A stretch of DNA of 64,000 nucleotides. Origin: Phycisphaerales bacterium. Its GTDB lineage: Bacteria; Planctomycetota; Phycisphaerae; Phycisphaerales; SM1A02. The notes beneath the pieces were generated by a model that was given only the letters and a program-made list of their open reading frames with translations, searched no databases and was not told where the DNA came from. A program made the translations under genes and the position numbers. The stretch is taken from the NCBI GenBank assembly GCA_030748575.1, contig JASMLR010000002.1, positions 89,939 through 153,938 on the forward strand, read 5' to 3'. Positions 1 through 9,069 of this stretch are shown here, one piece after another; the stretch's first letter is position 1; each line of letters starts with the position of its first letter.

Positions 1-1070
1 TGCCGGCGAACCTGTTGCTCCAGCGTGTTGTAGAAGGTCAGGACGTCTGTGAGGGTTTCAAAGTTGCCAGCGTGCATGTAGGGGGGGGTCGCTGCGACGT
101 TCCGCAGCGAGGGCGTCTTGAAGGCGCCCCAGTGTTCGGTTCCGATGCGAATGGCAGCGGTTCGCCTGGCCTTGCGGCTCTCCGGAGCGTCGCTGTGCGG
201 CCCGTCGGCGCGGAAGGCGCTTGCCCGAAGCAACGGGTAGCCGGCCCCCCGCCCCGGGTGTGGCGTGGCGTCGTCGGCTGGCGGGAGTGACAGGTCGTGA
301 AACTCCAGATCGGACAAGGTTGGCCCGAAGTGACATTGCCGGCAGCCTGCGGCTCCGGCGAAGAGTGCCAGGCCTCGAACAGCGGGCTCACCCAGAATGT
401 CATCGTCCCGAGTCCCTGCGTTCACGGCAGCGACCCATCGATCAAAGTCGGATTCGCCAGGCTGAAGGAGCCGCTCGTACGCAGCGATCGCCTTGCCGAG
501 TGTGGCAAACGCCGTGTCGATCGTCTGGCGGTCGGCGGGATGCATAGCCTCCCACGACGAAGTGCCCGGCCGCGCGCCACTTGGGAATCGAACGGTGTCC
601 GAGATGTCCGGCATGGGGCCAGCGATGGACTCGTACAGGCTGCGAAGTGGGGGTGTTTCCGCGACGTGCCGCACGGCATCCAGGCGTGATCCGTCCATTT
701 CAATCGGATTCTCGATCGGCCCAAGTGCCTGAGACCAGAGCGAGTCGGCACGCCCGTCCCAGAAGAGCCAGCGATGGTGCGCTGCGCCCAGCACGGTGGG
801 CGTGTTGAACGACCCGGACCCGGCGGCCTCCGCGACCGCCCGGCCATCCGTAAAGGCGAGCGCCGGGTCATGGCACGTGGCGCACGATGTGTCTCTACGC
901 CCGGACAAGGCCGGGTCAAAGAACAGCATGTGCCCCAGCGTTGCGGCCGTCGGGTTGTCCGCAAGTGCATTGGTGGGCTCTGCCGGAGGCGGTGGGACCG
1001 GGCTTGCGGCCCGTGCAAATGCGATCACAGCCGGGTCGAGATCGACCGACGGCTGACACAGCAACGCCAT
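1..1070 (-). CDS. Di-heme cytochrome c peroxidase / MauG-family protein (3' part outside window)
   Basis: Reading the minus strand from an ATG at 1070 gives an open frame that leaves the window at base 1. It contains two c-type heme sites, CATCH at residues 63-67 and CRQCH at residues 243-247, and near the cut end the family signature PYMHAGNFETLTDVLTFYN. This layout is that of the bacterial di-heme cytochrome c peroxidase/MauG superfamily, periplasmic enzymes that reduce peroxide or oxidise protein and metal-peptide substrates. The N-terminus (MALLCQPSVD) is a poor signal peptide, so the true start could be elsewhere. It is last in a tight minus-strand run, 14 bp after a YtkA-like lipoprotein. 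Family assignment is firm; substrate is unknown. Confidence 0.85.
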   Translation of the reverse strand, partial: MALLCQPSVDLDPAVIAFARAASPVPPPPAEPTNALADNPTAATLGHMLFFDPALSGRRDTSCATCHDPALAFTDGRAVAEAAGSGSFNTPTVLGAAHHRWLFWDGRADSLWSQALGPIENPIEMDGSRLDAVRHVAETPPLRSLYESIAGPMPDISDTVRFPSGARPGTSSWEAMHPADRQTIDTAFATLGKAIAAYERLLQPGESDFDRWVAAVNAGTRDDDILGEPAVRGLALFAGAAGCRQCHFGPTLSDLEFHDLSLPPADDATPHPGRGAGYPLLRASAFRADGPHSDAPESRKARRTAAIRIGTEHWGAFKTPSLRNVAATPPYMHAGNFETLTDVLTFYNTLEQQVRR

Positions 1071-1084
1071 GACGACAACTGCGA

Positions 1085-1468
1085 TCACTTCAGCACGACT
1101 GCCTCTCGGGCGCGGTGCAGTACGCCGCGATCGTCAATGACGTCGAAGTCGAATACCCATTCACCGGGCATGTGCAGCAGCACGTCGCGGACGATCCAGG
1201 CATCCGGACCAGTCTGCTCGGGCGTCACGATGACGTTCATGCCGTGCCGATGTGCGGGCATGGTGGCATCGAACACCATGTCATGTCCACGGAGCGAACC
1301 ATGTGCCGGTTCGACCTGCACGACGATGTCGAAGTACTCGTTGGTTGGGACGACCTGCGGTGGTTGAGGGGTCCACGTGATCCCGTACTGTCCGTCCGTC
1401 GTTCGCAGGCCCTGCGATCCGCATCCGCCGATCGCGAGCAGAGTCGTACACAGCAGGAGTCTGATCAT
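1085..1468 (-). CDS. YtkA/FixH-like lipoprotein
   Basis: A 127-residue protein beginning MIRLLLCTTLLAIGGCGSQ, a lipoprotein signal peptide with lipobox IGGC. I chose the ATG at 1468 because it gives this signal and overlaps the stop of the upstream NHL gene by 4 bp (ATGA), a coupled start. The mature part has the immunoglobulin-like pattern of the YtkA/FixH group, with MPAHRHGMN and a C-terminal HMPGEWVFDFDVID strand. Relatives are often found beside cytochrome and copper genes, and the His/Met-rich loop could bind copper, which is inference. It lies directly before the di-heme peroxidase. Confidence 0.7.
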   Translation of the reverse strand: MIRLLLCTTLLAIGGCGSQGLRTTDGQYGITWTPQPPQVVPTNEYFDIVVQVEPAHGSLRGHDMVFDATMPAHRHGMNVIVTPEQTGPDAWIVRDVLLHMPGEWVFDFDVIDDRGVLHRAREAVVLK

Positions 1469-3246
1469 TGATCCTCCGTTTCGCCGCCGCCTCGGGCGGG
1501 GGTCGTATGTTGCCGCGTCCAGGCGCGGCCGGCGCCGAACGTCATGATCCATGTGCCGTCCGGCTCAAACATCTGAGCGCGGTGATTTCCATGATCGAGC
1601 ACGATGACGCGGCCGTGGTGGTCCACTTCGATGGCGGCTGGCCTCCACAATTCGCCGTGCCCGGTGCCCCGGCCTCCCCAGTGGCCCAGCGGCTCGCCGG
1701 CGGGACTGAAGTGGTGCACGCGGTGTCCGGCCCGGTCCAGTACGAGCAGTGATCCATCTGCCGCGACCGCCAGATCCACCGGATCTTCGACGGCGGGCAA
1801 GGCGACGGTGTCGACCGGCCAGTCGCCCGTCAACTGGACTCGGGGCCCGAATGCATCCAGCACGGCCATGCGGCCAGCAGGCCCGTCCGCGGCGATCGGG
1901 AGTCGCGCGGCGCTCGGCGGCGCCGCGGTGTGCTGGCCATCGGCCTGGAGCCATCGAGCGTGGCCGGTGACGCCATCCAGATGCAGGAGCCCCTGGTCGG
2001 TGGGGTGGAGGACGCCATCTCCGGCATGGTGGAGCGGGCTTGAGCGGCTGAGCACGGCCATGCCGGGATCAAATGCGGGGCGATCGGGTGGAGGCGGGGA
2101 AAGGGCCCACTCATGCAGTCTGCCATTGCCGGCATCCACAGCCCAGAGCAGGTTTCGATCGGCGTCAACGGCGAGCGATGTCAGATGTCCGAGTTGTCCG
2201 GCCGCGGTGCCCGGTGTTCCGAAGGTGCAGAGGCGCAGCGGCGTTGTGCGATCGAGGTCGAAGATGTGCACCGCGCGAAGTTCGGGCTCCCATGTGCAGA
2301 AGAAACGCCCGTCGGTTGCGGCGGTCGGGCCGAAGTGCGACTGGACGTCACGCGGCGATGGTGGTGCTGTCGGGATGTCCATGCCTTCGGGACCGAACCG
2401 TTGGGTGCGTTCCTCAAAGGGTTCGGCAATCGTCACCGTGCCATCTGCTGCGAGGGCCGCATCTTCCGGGTAGTGAACGCGTCCCTCGCCTTGCCGCGGA
2501 CGAAACGCGTGCATGCCCCAGGACTCGATGACGGCTCCGGTGCTTGCATCCAGGACCTGAACGCGGTGATTGAGTCGATCCGTGACGATCACCCGGCCGC
2601 CGCCCGCCTCGACACCGCCTGGCTCCATGAACTGGCCTGGAAACGTGCCCCACGATCCGATCGAGCGAACGAGGTCGCCCGATGGCGTGTAGCACTGCAC
2701 GCGATGGTTGTGCGTATCTGCCACCCAGATGCGGCCAGCGTCATCGATGGCCACTCCTTCAGGTCGCCGAAGTGGGCCATCGTCGCCGCCCCGAATGGAT
2801 CGCAGGTGCAACCCGTCAGGCTGGTACACCTGAATGCGGTTGTTTCCTGTGTCTGCGACGACGAGGTGCTCGGCGTCAACGTCGACGGCCGAGGGGCTGC
2901 GGAGCCGGAAGGGCTCTTCGCCCACACCCCCGCACCCACCCGACATGCGCCCTCCCGGCTCGAAGAAAATGACGTGGTTTCGATCGGCGCACGTGATGTA
3001 CATGCGGCCGGTCGGCCCGAAGGCAAGTCCGCTCGGCTGCGTGACCCACTTGGATACGTCGAACGGTGTGGTTTCACCGGGCAACAGCACGGCGGACGTG
3101 TCTCCGTCGAGCAGGGCGATGTCTCCGCTGGGGGTGGCTGCGACTGCGGTGATGCCGCCAACGTCAGCCTGCGTGTCCATCCACTTCCCCAGCGGCGTGG
3201 GGGCGGACAACGACGAAACGATGAGGAGATGGCAGAGCGTCAGCAT
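1465..3246 (-). CDS. NHL-repeat (six-bladed propeller) exported protein
   Basis: 593 residues starting with a signal-like MLTLCHLLIVSSLSAP. The body is built from NHL repeats: stretches such as LRSPSAVDVDAEHLVVADTG, RPEGVAIDDAGRIWVADTHN and WRPAAIEVDHHGRVIVLDHG, each followed by N-H/N-R-V/I-Q-x-[FY]. There are enough blades for two propellers. NHL propellers are binding scaffolds, and no catalytic motif is visible. It sits between an HMA-domain lipoprotein (51 bp upstream) and the YtkA-like lipoprotein (4-bp overlap), so it probably works outside the cytoplasm with those proteins. Function is not predictable beyond binding. Confidence 0.75.
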   Translation of the reverse strand: MLTLCHLLIVSSLSAPTPLGKWMDTQADVGGITAVAATPSGDIALLDGDTSAVLLPGETTPFDVSKWVTQPSGLAFGPTGRMYITCADRNHVIFFEPGGRMSGGCGGVGEEPFRLRSPSAVDVDAEHLVVADTGNNRIQVYQPDGLHLRSIRGGDDGPLRRPEGVAIDDAGRIWVADTHNHRVQCYTPSGDLVRSIGSWGTFPGQFMEPGGVEAGGGRVIVTDRLNHRVQVLDASTGAVIESWGMHAFRPRQGEGRVHYPEDAALAADGTVTIAEPFEERTQRFGPEGMDIPTAPPSPRDVQSHFGPTAATDGRFFCTWEPELRAVHIFDLDRTTPLRLCTFGTPGTAAGQLGHLTSLAVDADRNLLWAVDAGNGRLHEWALSPPPPDRPAFDPGMAVLSRSSPLHHAGDGVLHPTDQGLLHLDGVTGHARWLQADGQHTAAPPSAARLPIAADGPAGRMAVLDAFGPRVQLTGDWPVDTVALPAVEDPVDLAVAADGSLLVLDRAGHRVHHFSPAGEPLGHWGGRGTGHGELWRPAAIEVDHHGRVIVLDHGNHRAQMFEPDGTWIMTFGAGRAWTRQHTTPARGGGETEDQ

Positions 3247-3297
3247 CGGTGCAGGATAGACCGCATCGGACCGTCCGTCGGCGGCAGGGCTGTATGC

Positions 3298-3603
3298 CTA
3301 TTCGGGCTGAGGCGAGGGCGAGAACCCCAGCGACTTGATTCGGGCGATCGCCGGGTCGGCGGAGTGGCCGGGCTTGATCCAGAGGACGACCTCGCCGTTG
3401 GGCGCCGAAGCCTCCACGGCATTGACATCTTCGCACTGCATGGCTGCGCCCTCGATGGCCGCTTCACAACTGCCGCACGACATGCCACCCACTGGAATCA
3501 CGATGCGGTCACCGGTTTGCGTCTGCTGTTTCGGTGGCTCGGCGCCTTCGCAGGCTGCCAGAGTCAACCCGAAGAGTGCTGCAATGAGGGTGCGTTTGCG
3601 CAT
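3298..3603 (-). CDS. HMA (heavy-metal-associated) domain lipoprotein
   Basis: A 101-residue protein from the ATG at 3603. MRKRTLIAALFGLTLAAC is a lipoprotein signal with the lipid-acceptor Cys at residue 18. The rest is one HMA ferredoxin-like fold with the metal site GMSCGSC (GMxCxxC), the Cu(I)-binding loop of Atx1/CopZ-type chaperones. HMA chaperones are normally cytoplasmic; a lipid-anchored, exported version is less usual and points to copper capture at the envelope. Neighbours support copper: a CopA-type ATPase upstream and a YtkA-like lipoprotein plus di-heme peroxidase downstream. Confidence 0.75.
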   Translation of the reverse strand: MRKRTLIAALFGLTLAACEGAEPPKQQTQTGDRIVIPVGGMSCGSCEAAIEGAAMQCEDVNAVEASAPNGEVVLWIKPGHSADPAIARIKSLGFSPSPQPE

Positions 3604-3650
3604 GGGAGCAGTATGGCAGAGTGGAGGGCGGTCGGTGGCTGGCAGCCTGT

Positions 3651-4928
3651 TCACGTCTTGAGTACAGGGGCGCGGCTCCAGCGGCGGCGGAGAATGACGT
3701 CGGGGTCGGCACCCATCCAGCCCTCCAGGACAGCCGCGTACACCTGCCTGAAGTCCGCGGTGAACTTCAGGTCTCCGTTGTCGAGGTTGGTGAGGCTGGG
3801 ATGTGTGCCCAGAACACCAGGCTGGACCATTGGTCCCACGAGATACATGGGGGCGGCCGTGCCGTGATCGGTACCCCCGGACGCATTCTCGCCCACACGC
3901 CTTCCGAACTCCGAGAACACCATCGTCAACACGCGGCTGTCGTTCCCTTGTTCCCTGAGTTCGTTGTTGAATGCCAGCAGCGAGTCTCCCACCTGGCGGA
4001 GCAGGCGTTGGTGGGCGCCGGCCTGATTGGCGTGTGTGTCAAACCCGCCAAGCGAGACGTAGTACACACGCGTGGGCATGTCCGATCGAATCATCGCTGC
4101 CACCATGCGGAGTTGGTTGGCGAGGTCGCTCCGCGGCCACTCGACGAGCGGCGTGAGTGAGGCGGCCTGCCTCACCTGATCGGACGAGAGTTGGGCATCG
4201 AGGGTGGTCCGTTTCAGAAACGCCAGATTGTTGCCATCAGGCTGCTGCTGCTGAACGGGCATGGCGCGGTACGTGGTGTCGACGTCCTCGCCGAAGTCCT
4301 CGCCAACCCATCGGTAGAGGTCGGCCGATTCAAAGCTCACGGGCAGCGAGCGGTCGCCCTGCATGGCCAGTGGGGCTGTGTTGCCCAGTGCAATGCCGCT
4401 GGCGGCCTCGGGTGTTCCGGTGCATGCATTGTCGAAGTACCGACCGATCCAACCGTTGTCCCGCCCGTTTGTGTCGGCGGTGTGCCAGATGTCCATGGAG
4501 GAGAAGTGGGAGCGATTCGGGTTTGGGTATCCGATGCCCTGCACGACGCTGGCAACGCCCCGGTCAAGCAACTCTCGCATGCCGCTGAATGCCGGGTGAA
4601 GGCCGAGCCCGTCCACACCTGGAAGTTCCAGGGCGGCGTCGCCGCCACGGCCGGGTGCGGCGATCGCGAGTTGAGGTCGGCGTTTGTAATACTCGTCTGC
4701 GCCGTAGGGCACCACGGTATTGAGTCCGTCGTTGCCTCCGCCCAGTTGCACAACCACCAGCACGTGATCCTGAGGGACGCCCGCCAGCGACGTCAGCATC
4801 GAGTGGGCGGGGAGGGACATCGCACGACTCGCCTGCTCGATGAAGAGGGGAGCCGTGGTGGCGAGGCTGGCCAGTGCCGTTCCTCGGCGGAGAAAGTGTC
4901 GTCGTGTCCAGGCGTGATGATCGGTCAT
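3651..4928 (-). CDS. DUF1501 family protein (Tat-exported, sulfatase-like fold)
   Basis: 425 residues from the ATG at 4928, which places the twin-arginine signal RRHFLRRGTALASLATT near the N-terminus. The open frame extends further upstream but overlaps the preceding gene, so the later start is preferred. Family features include LVVVQLGGGNDGLNTVVPYG, the GIGYPNPNRSHFSSMDIWHT segment and the C-terminal FSEFGRRVGENASGGTDHG. DUF1501 proteins resemble alkaline phosphatase/sulfatase folds, are abundant in Planctomycetes and typically pair with DUF1800, as here with a 17-bp gap. Biochemical role is not established to my knowledge. Confidence 0.9.
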   Translation of the reverse strand: MTDHHAWTRRHFLRRGTALASLATTAPLFIEQASRAMSLPAHSMLTSLAGVPQDHVLVVVQLGGGNDGLNTVVPYGADEYYKRRPQLAIAAPGRGGDAALELPGVDGLGLHPAFSGMRELLDRGVASVVQGIGYPNPNRSHFSSMDIWHTADTNGRDNGWIGRYFDNACTGTPEAASGIALGNTAPLAMQGDRSLPVSFESADLYRWVGEDFGEDVDTTYRAMPVQQQQPDGNNLAFLKRTTLDAQLSSDQVRQAASLTPLVEWPRSDLANQLRMVAAMIRSDMPTRVYYVSLGGFDTHANQAGAHQRLLRQVGDSLLAFNNELREQGNDSRVLTMVFSEFGRRVGENASGGTDHGTAAPMYLVGPMVQPGVLGTHPSLTNLDNGDLKFTADFRQVYAAVLEGWMGADPDVILRRRWSRAPVLKT

Positions 4929-4945
4929 GAGTCGGCGTCCGGCGG

Positions 4946-6436
4946 TCAGGAGAGTTGGTACTCGGGGGAAGCGGTCATAAGGGAGAGCAGGTGGACGAGG
5001 GCCGTGTTGTCGATGGTGTCTCGTCCACGAAGAAGGCTTGTCCACTGCTCCACCCGTCCGTCGGTGGGCGGTTCACCCAGCGTGAGCCGTGACAGGTACA
5101 TCACGATGTCCGCCGCCTCGTCCCGCCCGGGAAGACTGCGGAGATGCGCGATGAGCGGTTCAGCCGACCAGACGGTTTCACCCGACTCCCAGGCCTTGGC
5201 AGCCGGGTCGCGGCCGGTCAACAGATAGACGAGCAGGTTCTCTCGCACGAACAGGGTGGATGTGTTGATCCACTTGCGGCCACCTTCCCAGCCCTTCACG
5301 CTGGGAGGCTGGAAGAGTTCCTGTCCCATCACTCCACAGGCCTGATTGATTCGTCCGATGCTCCGGGCAGGTGTTCCGAACGATCGAATGGCTTCCACGG
5401 CAAGTTGGACCGGGCTCTTGATGAGCGTTCGTCTGTTCTCAGGGGCATAGAACCACGCCGAGCGGAAGAGTTCGCGAAGCACCGGGCGAATCTCCCAGTT
5501 GGATCGGCGGAACGTCCGACTCATGCGGTCGACGGCCCGCTTGATGTCGCCATCCGTTCGCATCGAATCGTCGACGAAGAACCGGTGAAGTTTCCAGGGG
5601 GTGAACCAGGCGGCCGAAGGGCGTTGGAAGATGAGTTCGACGAAGTCATCTGCATCAAACTGCCCACTGCGGCCGAACAGTCGCTTGCCGCTGGAATCGA
5701 AGTTGCGTTGGTTGAAGGCGAACTGGTCGTCCCGGTAGGTCATGCCGGTCAACGCGCGGGCGCCCTCCTTGATGTCGTTTTCGGTGTAGCCGTTGCCTTC
5801 GCCCAACGTGAACAGTTCCATCAACTCCCGGGCAAGATTCTCGTTGGGCGCTTCACGGGTGTTCTGATTGTTGTTGAGATACTTGATCATCGCCGGATCG
5901 CGAATGATCCCGTGCACCAGATCGTCCTTGAAGTTCCCCCCGGCGTGGCGTCGGAAGAACTCGTTCTGAAGGAGCATGTGCCAACTGTCTTCGACCGACC
6001 GGTATCCGGTTGCGAAGTGTCCGTGCCAGAACAGCGTCATCTTCTCCTGCAGCGGTCTGGCCGTCTCAATCAGCCGCTCCAGCCACCACGCTTGAATCTC
6101 CCGCATCTGCCGCCGGTCCGCTCGCTGCCTCTCCTGCCTGGCGTTGCGAAAGATCTCCAGCGTCGCTTCGTCACCCTGCCGGCGAGCCCGCTGCACACGC
6201 TGGCGGTCCGCCGGGGCTAGTGGCTGCATGATGTCCGAGCTGTACCCGTCGGCGGGCGAGGCCGGGTCGGCGACCCGCTCCCAGACGACGAGGTGGTCCA
6301 CTGCGTCATCCAGACCCATGTCGGAGAGCGCGACGATCTGGGAGGGGGTTCCGCCAAAGCCCGCCCGCCGGAGCAGGTGCGCTGCTTCTTCATATCCGAA
6401 CTCGTTTGCCGGAAGCGGAGCGAGCGGTTGTGCCAT
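4946..6436 (-). CDS. DUF1800 family protein
   Basis: 496 residues. The ATG at 6436 has a good ribosome site (AGGAGG about 7 bases before), so the longer frame from 6502 was not used. Recognisable DUF1800 segments are AAHLLRRAGFGGTP near the start, MTLFWHGHFATG, the NENLARELMELFTLGEGNGYTE block, and VKGWEGGRKWINTSTL. DUF1800 proteins are nearly always encoded beside DUF1501, as in this case. They are large alpha-helical proteins of unknown function. No obvious signal peptide is present, unlike its Tat-exported partner. It follows the CopA-type ATPase by 70 bp in the same direction. Confidence 0.9.
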   Translation of the reverse strand: MAQPLAPLPANEFGYEEAAHLLRRAGFGGTPSQIVALSDMGLDDAVDHLVVWERVADPASPADGYSSDIMQPLAPADRQRVQRARRQGDEATLEIFRNARQERQRADRRQMREIQAWWLERLIETARPLQEKMTLFWHGHFATGYRSVEDSWHMLLQNEFFRRHAGGNFKDDLVHGIIRDPAMIKYLNNNQNTREAPNENLARELMELFTLGEGNGYTENDIKEGARALTGMTYRDDQFAFNQRNFDSSGKRLFGRSGQFDADDFVELIFQRPSAAWFTPWKLHRFFVDDSMRTDGDIKRAVDRMSRTFRRSNWEIRPVLRELFRSAWFYAPENRRTLIKSPVQLAVEAIRSFGTPARSIGRINQACGVMGQELFQPPSVKGWEGGRKWINTSTLFVRENLLVYLLTGRDPAAKAWESGETVWSAEPLIAHLRSLPGRDEAADIVMYLSRLTLGEPPTDGRVEQWTSLLRGRDTIDNTALVHLLSLMTASPEYQLS

Positions 6437-6506
6437 GTCAGGTCCTCCTGATCGGCCTGCATGCGAGTCTACGGTCAACTGGTGGGAGGCATCCCTGTCC
6501 AACCAG

Positions 6507-8687
6507 TCAGGCAGGCGTAAATGGAGCCAACTTCCGCAACTTCCGACCGAGTCTGACGGCGTTGCCGATGACCGTGATGTCGCTCAGGGCCATGGCACCG
6601 GCCGCAATGAGCGGACCCCAGGGCCCCAGCAGGCCAAATGCGGCAACCGGAATCATGATCGTGTTGTAGAAGAATGCGAAGAAGAGGTTCTGGTGAATGG
6701 CCCGCAGCGTCTTTCGGGCAATCACAATCAGCATCGGAACCGCCGATGGGCGATGCGCGGGAATCACGACGTCGGCGGCATCAATGGCGACGTTCGTGCC
6801 GGATCCAACGGCCACACCGACCGTCGCGGTCGCGAGGGCGGCGGCATCGTTGATGCCGTCTCCAACCATGAGCGTGGGCTCGGTGGCGTCCCGAATGGCA
6901 GCGGCCTTCGCCTCGGGCGTGACGCCGGCGGTGACGCGGTCCGCGTCGATGCCCACCCGGCGGGCGATGTCCATCGCCGAGCCTTCACGATCTCCCGAGA
7001 GCATGGCCGCCGGTACGCCCAGGGACGCCAGAGCGGTGACGGCGGCCGGAGCATCCGGAAGCGGTTCGTCCTGAACGTCAATGCGGCCGAGCAGTGTGCC
7101 GTCGAGCGTGACCGCGCACGCTGCCTCGGCATCTCTGTGTACTTCAACGCGTTGACCATCGACGACGGCTTCGACCCCAAGACCGGGCAGCGCCCGGAAC
7201 TCGGTTGACCGTGGAACCTCAATACCTCGCTCGCTCGCCGCATCGGAAATGGCCCTGGCGACGGGATGCTCGCTTGAGGACTCCGCGGCTGCAGCGAGTC
7301 GGAGAACGTCCGCATCCTCGTGCCCCGGTTCCGAGGCAATGGACACGACGATCGGTCGCCCCACGGTCAGCGTGCCGGTCTTGTCGAAAACGACCTGTCG
7401 CACGCTACCGGCTTGCTCCAACGCTGCTGCAGACTTGATCAGGATGCCCCGTCGCCCGGCTTCGCCCGTTCCGACCATAACTGCCATGGGCGTGGCCAGG
7501 CCGAGCGCGCACGGACAGGAGATGATCAACACCGTCACGGCGGCGATGACCCCGGTGGAGAACCGACTCCAGTCGCCCGTGGATGCCGCTGCGATGGTCC
7601 ACCCGGTGATCGTCAGCATCGCGACCAACAGGACGGCTGGGACGAAGATGGCGCTGACCCTGTCCGCGACCCGCTGAATGTCTGCCCGGCTGCTCAACGT
7701 GTCGGAGACCAGGCGGGCGATTCTCGCGATGGTCGAGTCATGGCCACCTGATGTGGCTTCAATGACAAGCCTTCCGAGCGCATTGACCGACCCGGAGACC
7801 ACGGCGTCGCCTTCGCGGCGAACAACCGGCAATGGCTCGCCGGTCAGGAGCGACTCGTCAACCTCGGACTCGCCTTCCCGCACAATGCCGTCGACCGGAA
7901 TGCGTCCGCCCGGACGCACCAGAAGCCGGAGGCCGGCCGCCACCTCGGCCACGGGGACTTCGCGGACCTCACCCTGCTCGTCGATGAGTTCGGCGGTATC
8001 CGGTTGCAACTCGAGCAGGTCGCGAATGGCAGATCCTGCCCGCGCCGACGAGCGGGCCTCGAACCAGTGCCCCAGGCTGATCAGTCCAAGAAGCGCCGCT
8101 GCCTCGGTGAAGTACATGGGCTGGCCGTGCTCAAAGCCTGCGAGTTCCAGAATGAACAACACCATCGAGTACGCCCACGCGGTGCCGGCACCGATGCTGA
8201 TGAGCGTGTCCATGTTGGTGCCGCCCCGCTGGAGCGCGCCCCATGCGGATCGAAAGAAGCCGGGCCCCACGATGCAGACCACCGCCGTGGCGAGCACGCC
8301 CAGCGTCCAGTGCAGCCACGGCCCGGCCAGCCCGAGCGGGGGGGCGCCCCAGTGCAGCGCCGCCATGGGAACCCACATGCCAAGGCCGACGATGGCCCGC
8401 CGTCTCCACTGCCGTTCGTGCCACGCTGCCTGCCGCTCCATGTGGTCGTGCAGGTCTGCTGCGGAGGACACATCAGACTCAACGGGGTGGGCGGGGTACC
8501 CGGCTGCGGTCACGATTCGCGCGGCCTCGGTGGGATCGATGGAACCAGTGATCACCCCGCGGCCGGTCTGAACGCTGATCGAGGCTTCCTCAACCTGCGG
8601 GTGGGCGAGCAGGGCTCGTCTGGCCGTTTCGACGCAACTGGCACAGCTGAGTTCTTCAATCTCCAACTGGATGGGGTCGTTGGGCAT
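6507..8687 (-). CDS. copA: Copper-translocating P1B-type ATPase
   Basis: A 726-residue heavy-metal pump. One N-terminal HMA domain carries [10 protein letters not shown] (CxxC). The membrane metal site CPC is in [11 protein letters not shown] near residue 394, the phosphorylation motif DKTGTLT near 433, and [10 protein letters not shown] near 607. TM7 has the YN pair (FFYNTIMIP) of Cu(I) pumps. TM8 reads [17 protein letters not shown], so the usual MxxSS is MxxSD, a small departure. Length is normal for bacterial CopA. It presumably exports Cu(I) from the cytoplasm. Six same-strand genes follow, several with metal-binding features. No convincing Shine-Dalgarno precedes its ATG. Confidence 0.92.
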   Translation of the reverse strand: MPNDPIQLEIEELSCASCVETARRALLAHPQVEEASISVQTGRGVITGSIDPTEAARIVTAAGYPAHPVESDVSSAADLHDHMERQAAWHERQWRRRAIVGLGMWVPMAALHWGAPPLGLAGPWLHWTLGVLATAVVCIVGPGFFRSAWGALQRGGTNMDTLISIGAGTAWAYSMVLFILELAGFEHGQPMYFTEAAALLGLISLGHWFEARSSARAGSAIRDLLELQPDTAELIDEQGEVREVPVAEVAAGLRLLVRPGGRIPVDGIVREGESEVDESLLTGEPLPVVRREGDAVVSGSVNALGRLVIEATSGGHDSTIARIARLVSDTLSSRADIQRVADRVSAIFVPAVLLVAMLTITGWTIAAASTGDWSRFSTGVIAAVTVLIISCPCALGLATPMAVMVGTGEAGRRGILIKSAAALEQAGSVRQVVFDKTGTLTVGRPIVVSIASEPGHEDADVLRLAAAAESSSEHPVARAISDAASERGIEVPRSTEFRALPGLGVEAVVDGQRVEVHRDAEAACAVTLDGTLLGRIDVQDEPLPDAPAAVTALASLGVPAAMLSGDREGSAMDIARRVGIDADRVTAGVTPEAKAAAIRDATEPTLMVGDGINDAAALATATVGVAVGSGTNVAIDAADVVIPAHRPSAVPMLIVIARKTLRAIHQNLFFAFFYNTIMIPVAAFGLLGPWGPLIAAGAMALSDITVIGNAVRLGRKLRKLAPFTPA

Positions 8688-8711
8688 GGCGTGGGGTAGA
8701 CTACCGGCTTC

Positions 8712-8996
8712 ATGCCCGCAGCCCGACGATCCATCACGCTGACCCTGATGCCACTTCTGGCGGTCATGGTCGCTCTGCTGGGAGACCCGATCTCCGAAGC
8801 GGGCCAGTCGACATCGTGCGATCGGTCCGGCTTCGTCGTGCGAGTGGCGGGCTCACCGCCGGCGGAAGTGACGGCGTCGCCTCAGCCCGGCCTCCCTGCA
8901 GGTGCCATGCCCGCGCCCCGCACGGGTCGACTTCGAGTTCGCGAGGCCGACCGACTGGGTCCGGGCCGTCTGCACCTGCCGCCACCGACTGCGTGA
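8712..8996 (+). CDS. Small signal-peptide ORF upstream of secA (possibly frameshifted)
   Basis: A 94-codon frame starting with a plausible signal peptide ([24 protein letters not shown]) and ending LHLPPPTA 73 bp before secA. Codon third positions are GC-rich up to about 8870. From about 8905 the +1-shifted frame, open from 8872 to a stop at 9064-9066, looks more like coding sequence, with residues [15 protein letters not shown] and VGHAVACGLVEST. It stops 3 bp before the secA ATG. This suggests either a frameshift in one roughly 120-residue protein, a programmed shift, or two chance ORFs. A secreted leader before secA recalls SecM-type monitors, but no known arrest motif is seen. It lies only 24 bp from divergent copA. 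Confidence 0.35.
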   Translation: MPAARRSITLTLMPLLAVMVALLGDPISEAGQSTSCDRSGFVVRVAGSPPAEVTASPQPGLPAGAMPAPRTGRLRVREADRLGPGRLHLPPPTA

Positions 8997-9069
8997 ACGC
9001 GGTTTCCGGGTCGGGCACGCCGTGGCGTGCGGTTTGGTGGAATCAACACACTCCAGAGGATTTTGAGAC

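Noticed and set aside
38-403. Open frames on both strands overlapping the di-heme peroxidase
   Set aside because: They are shadows of the heme-protein frame, which carries the CxxCH motifs.
1604-2473. Long plus-strand frames (289 and 584 aa) opposite the NHL gene
   Set aside because: They mirror the high-GC NHL frame and lack protein-like motifs.
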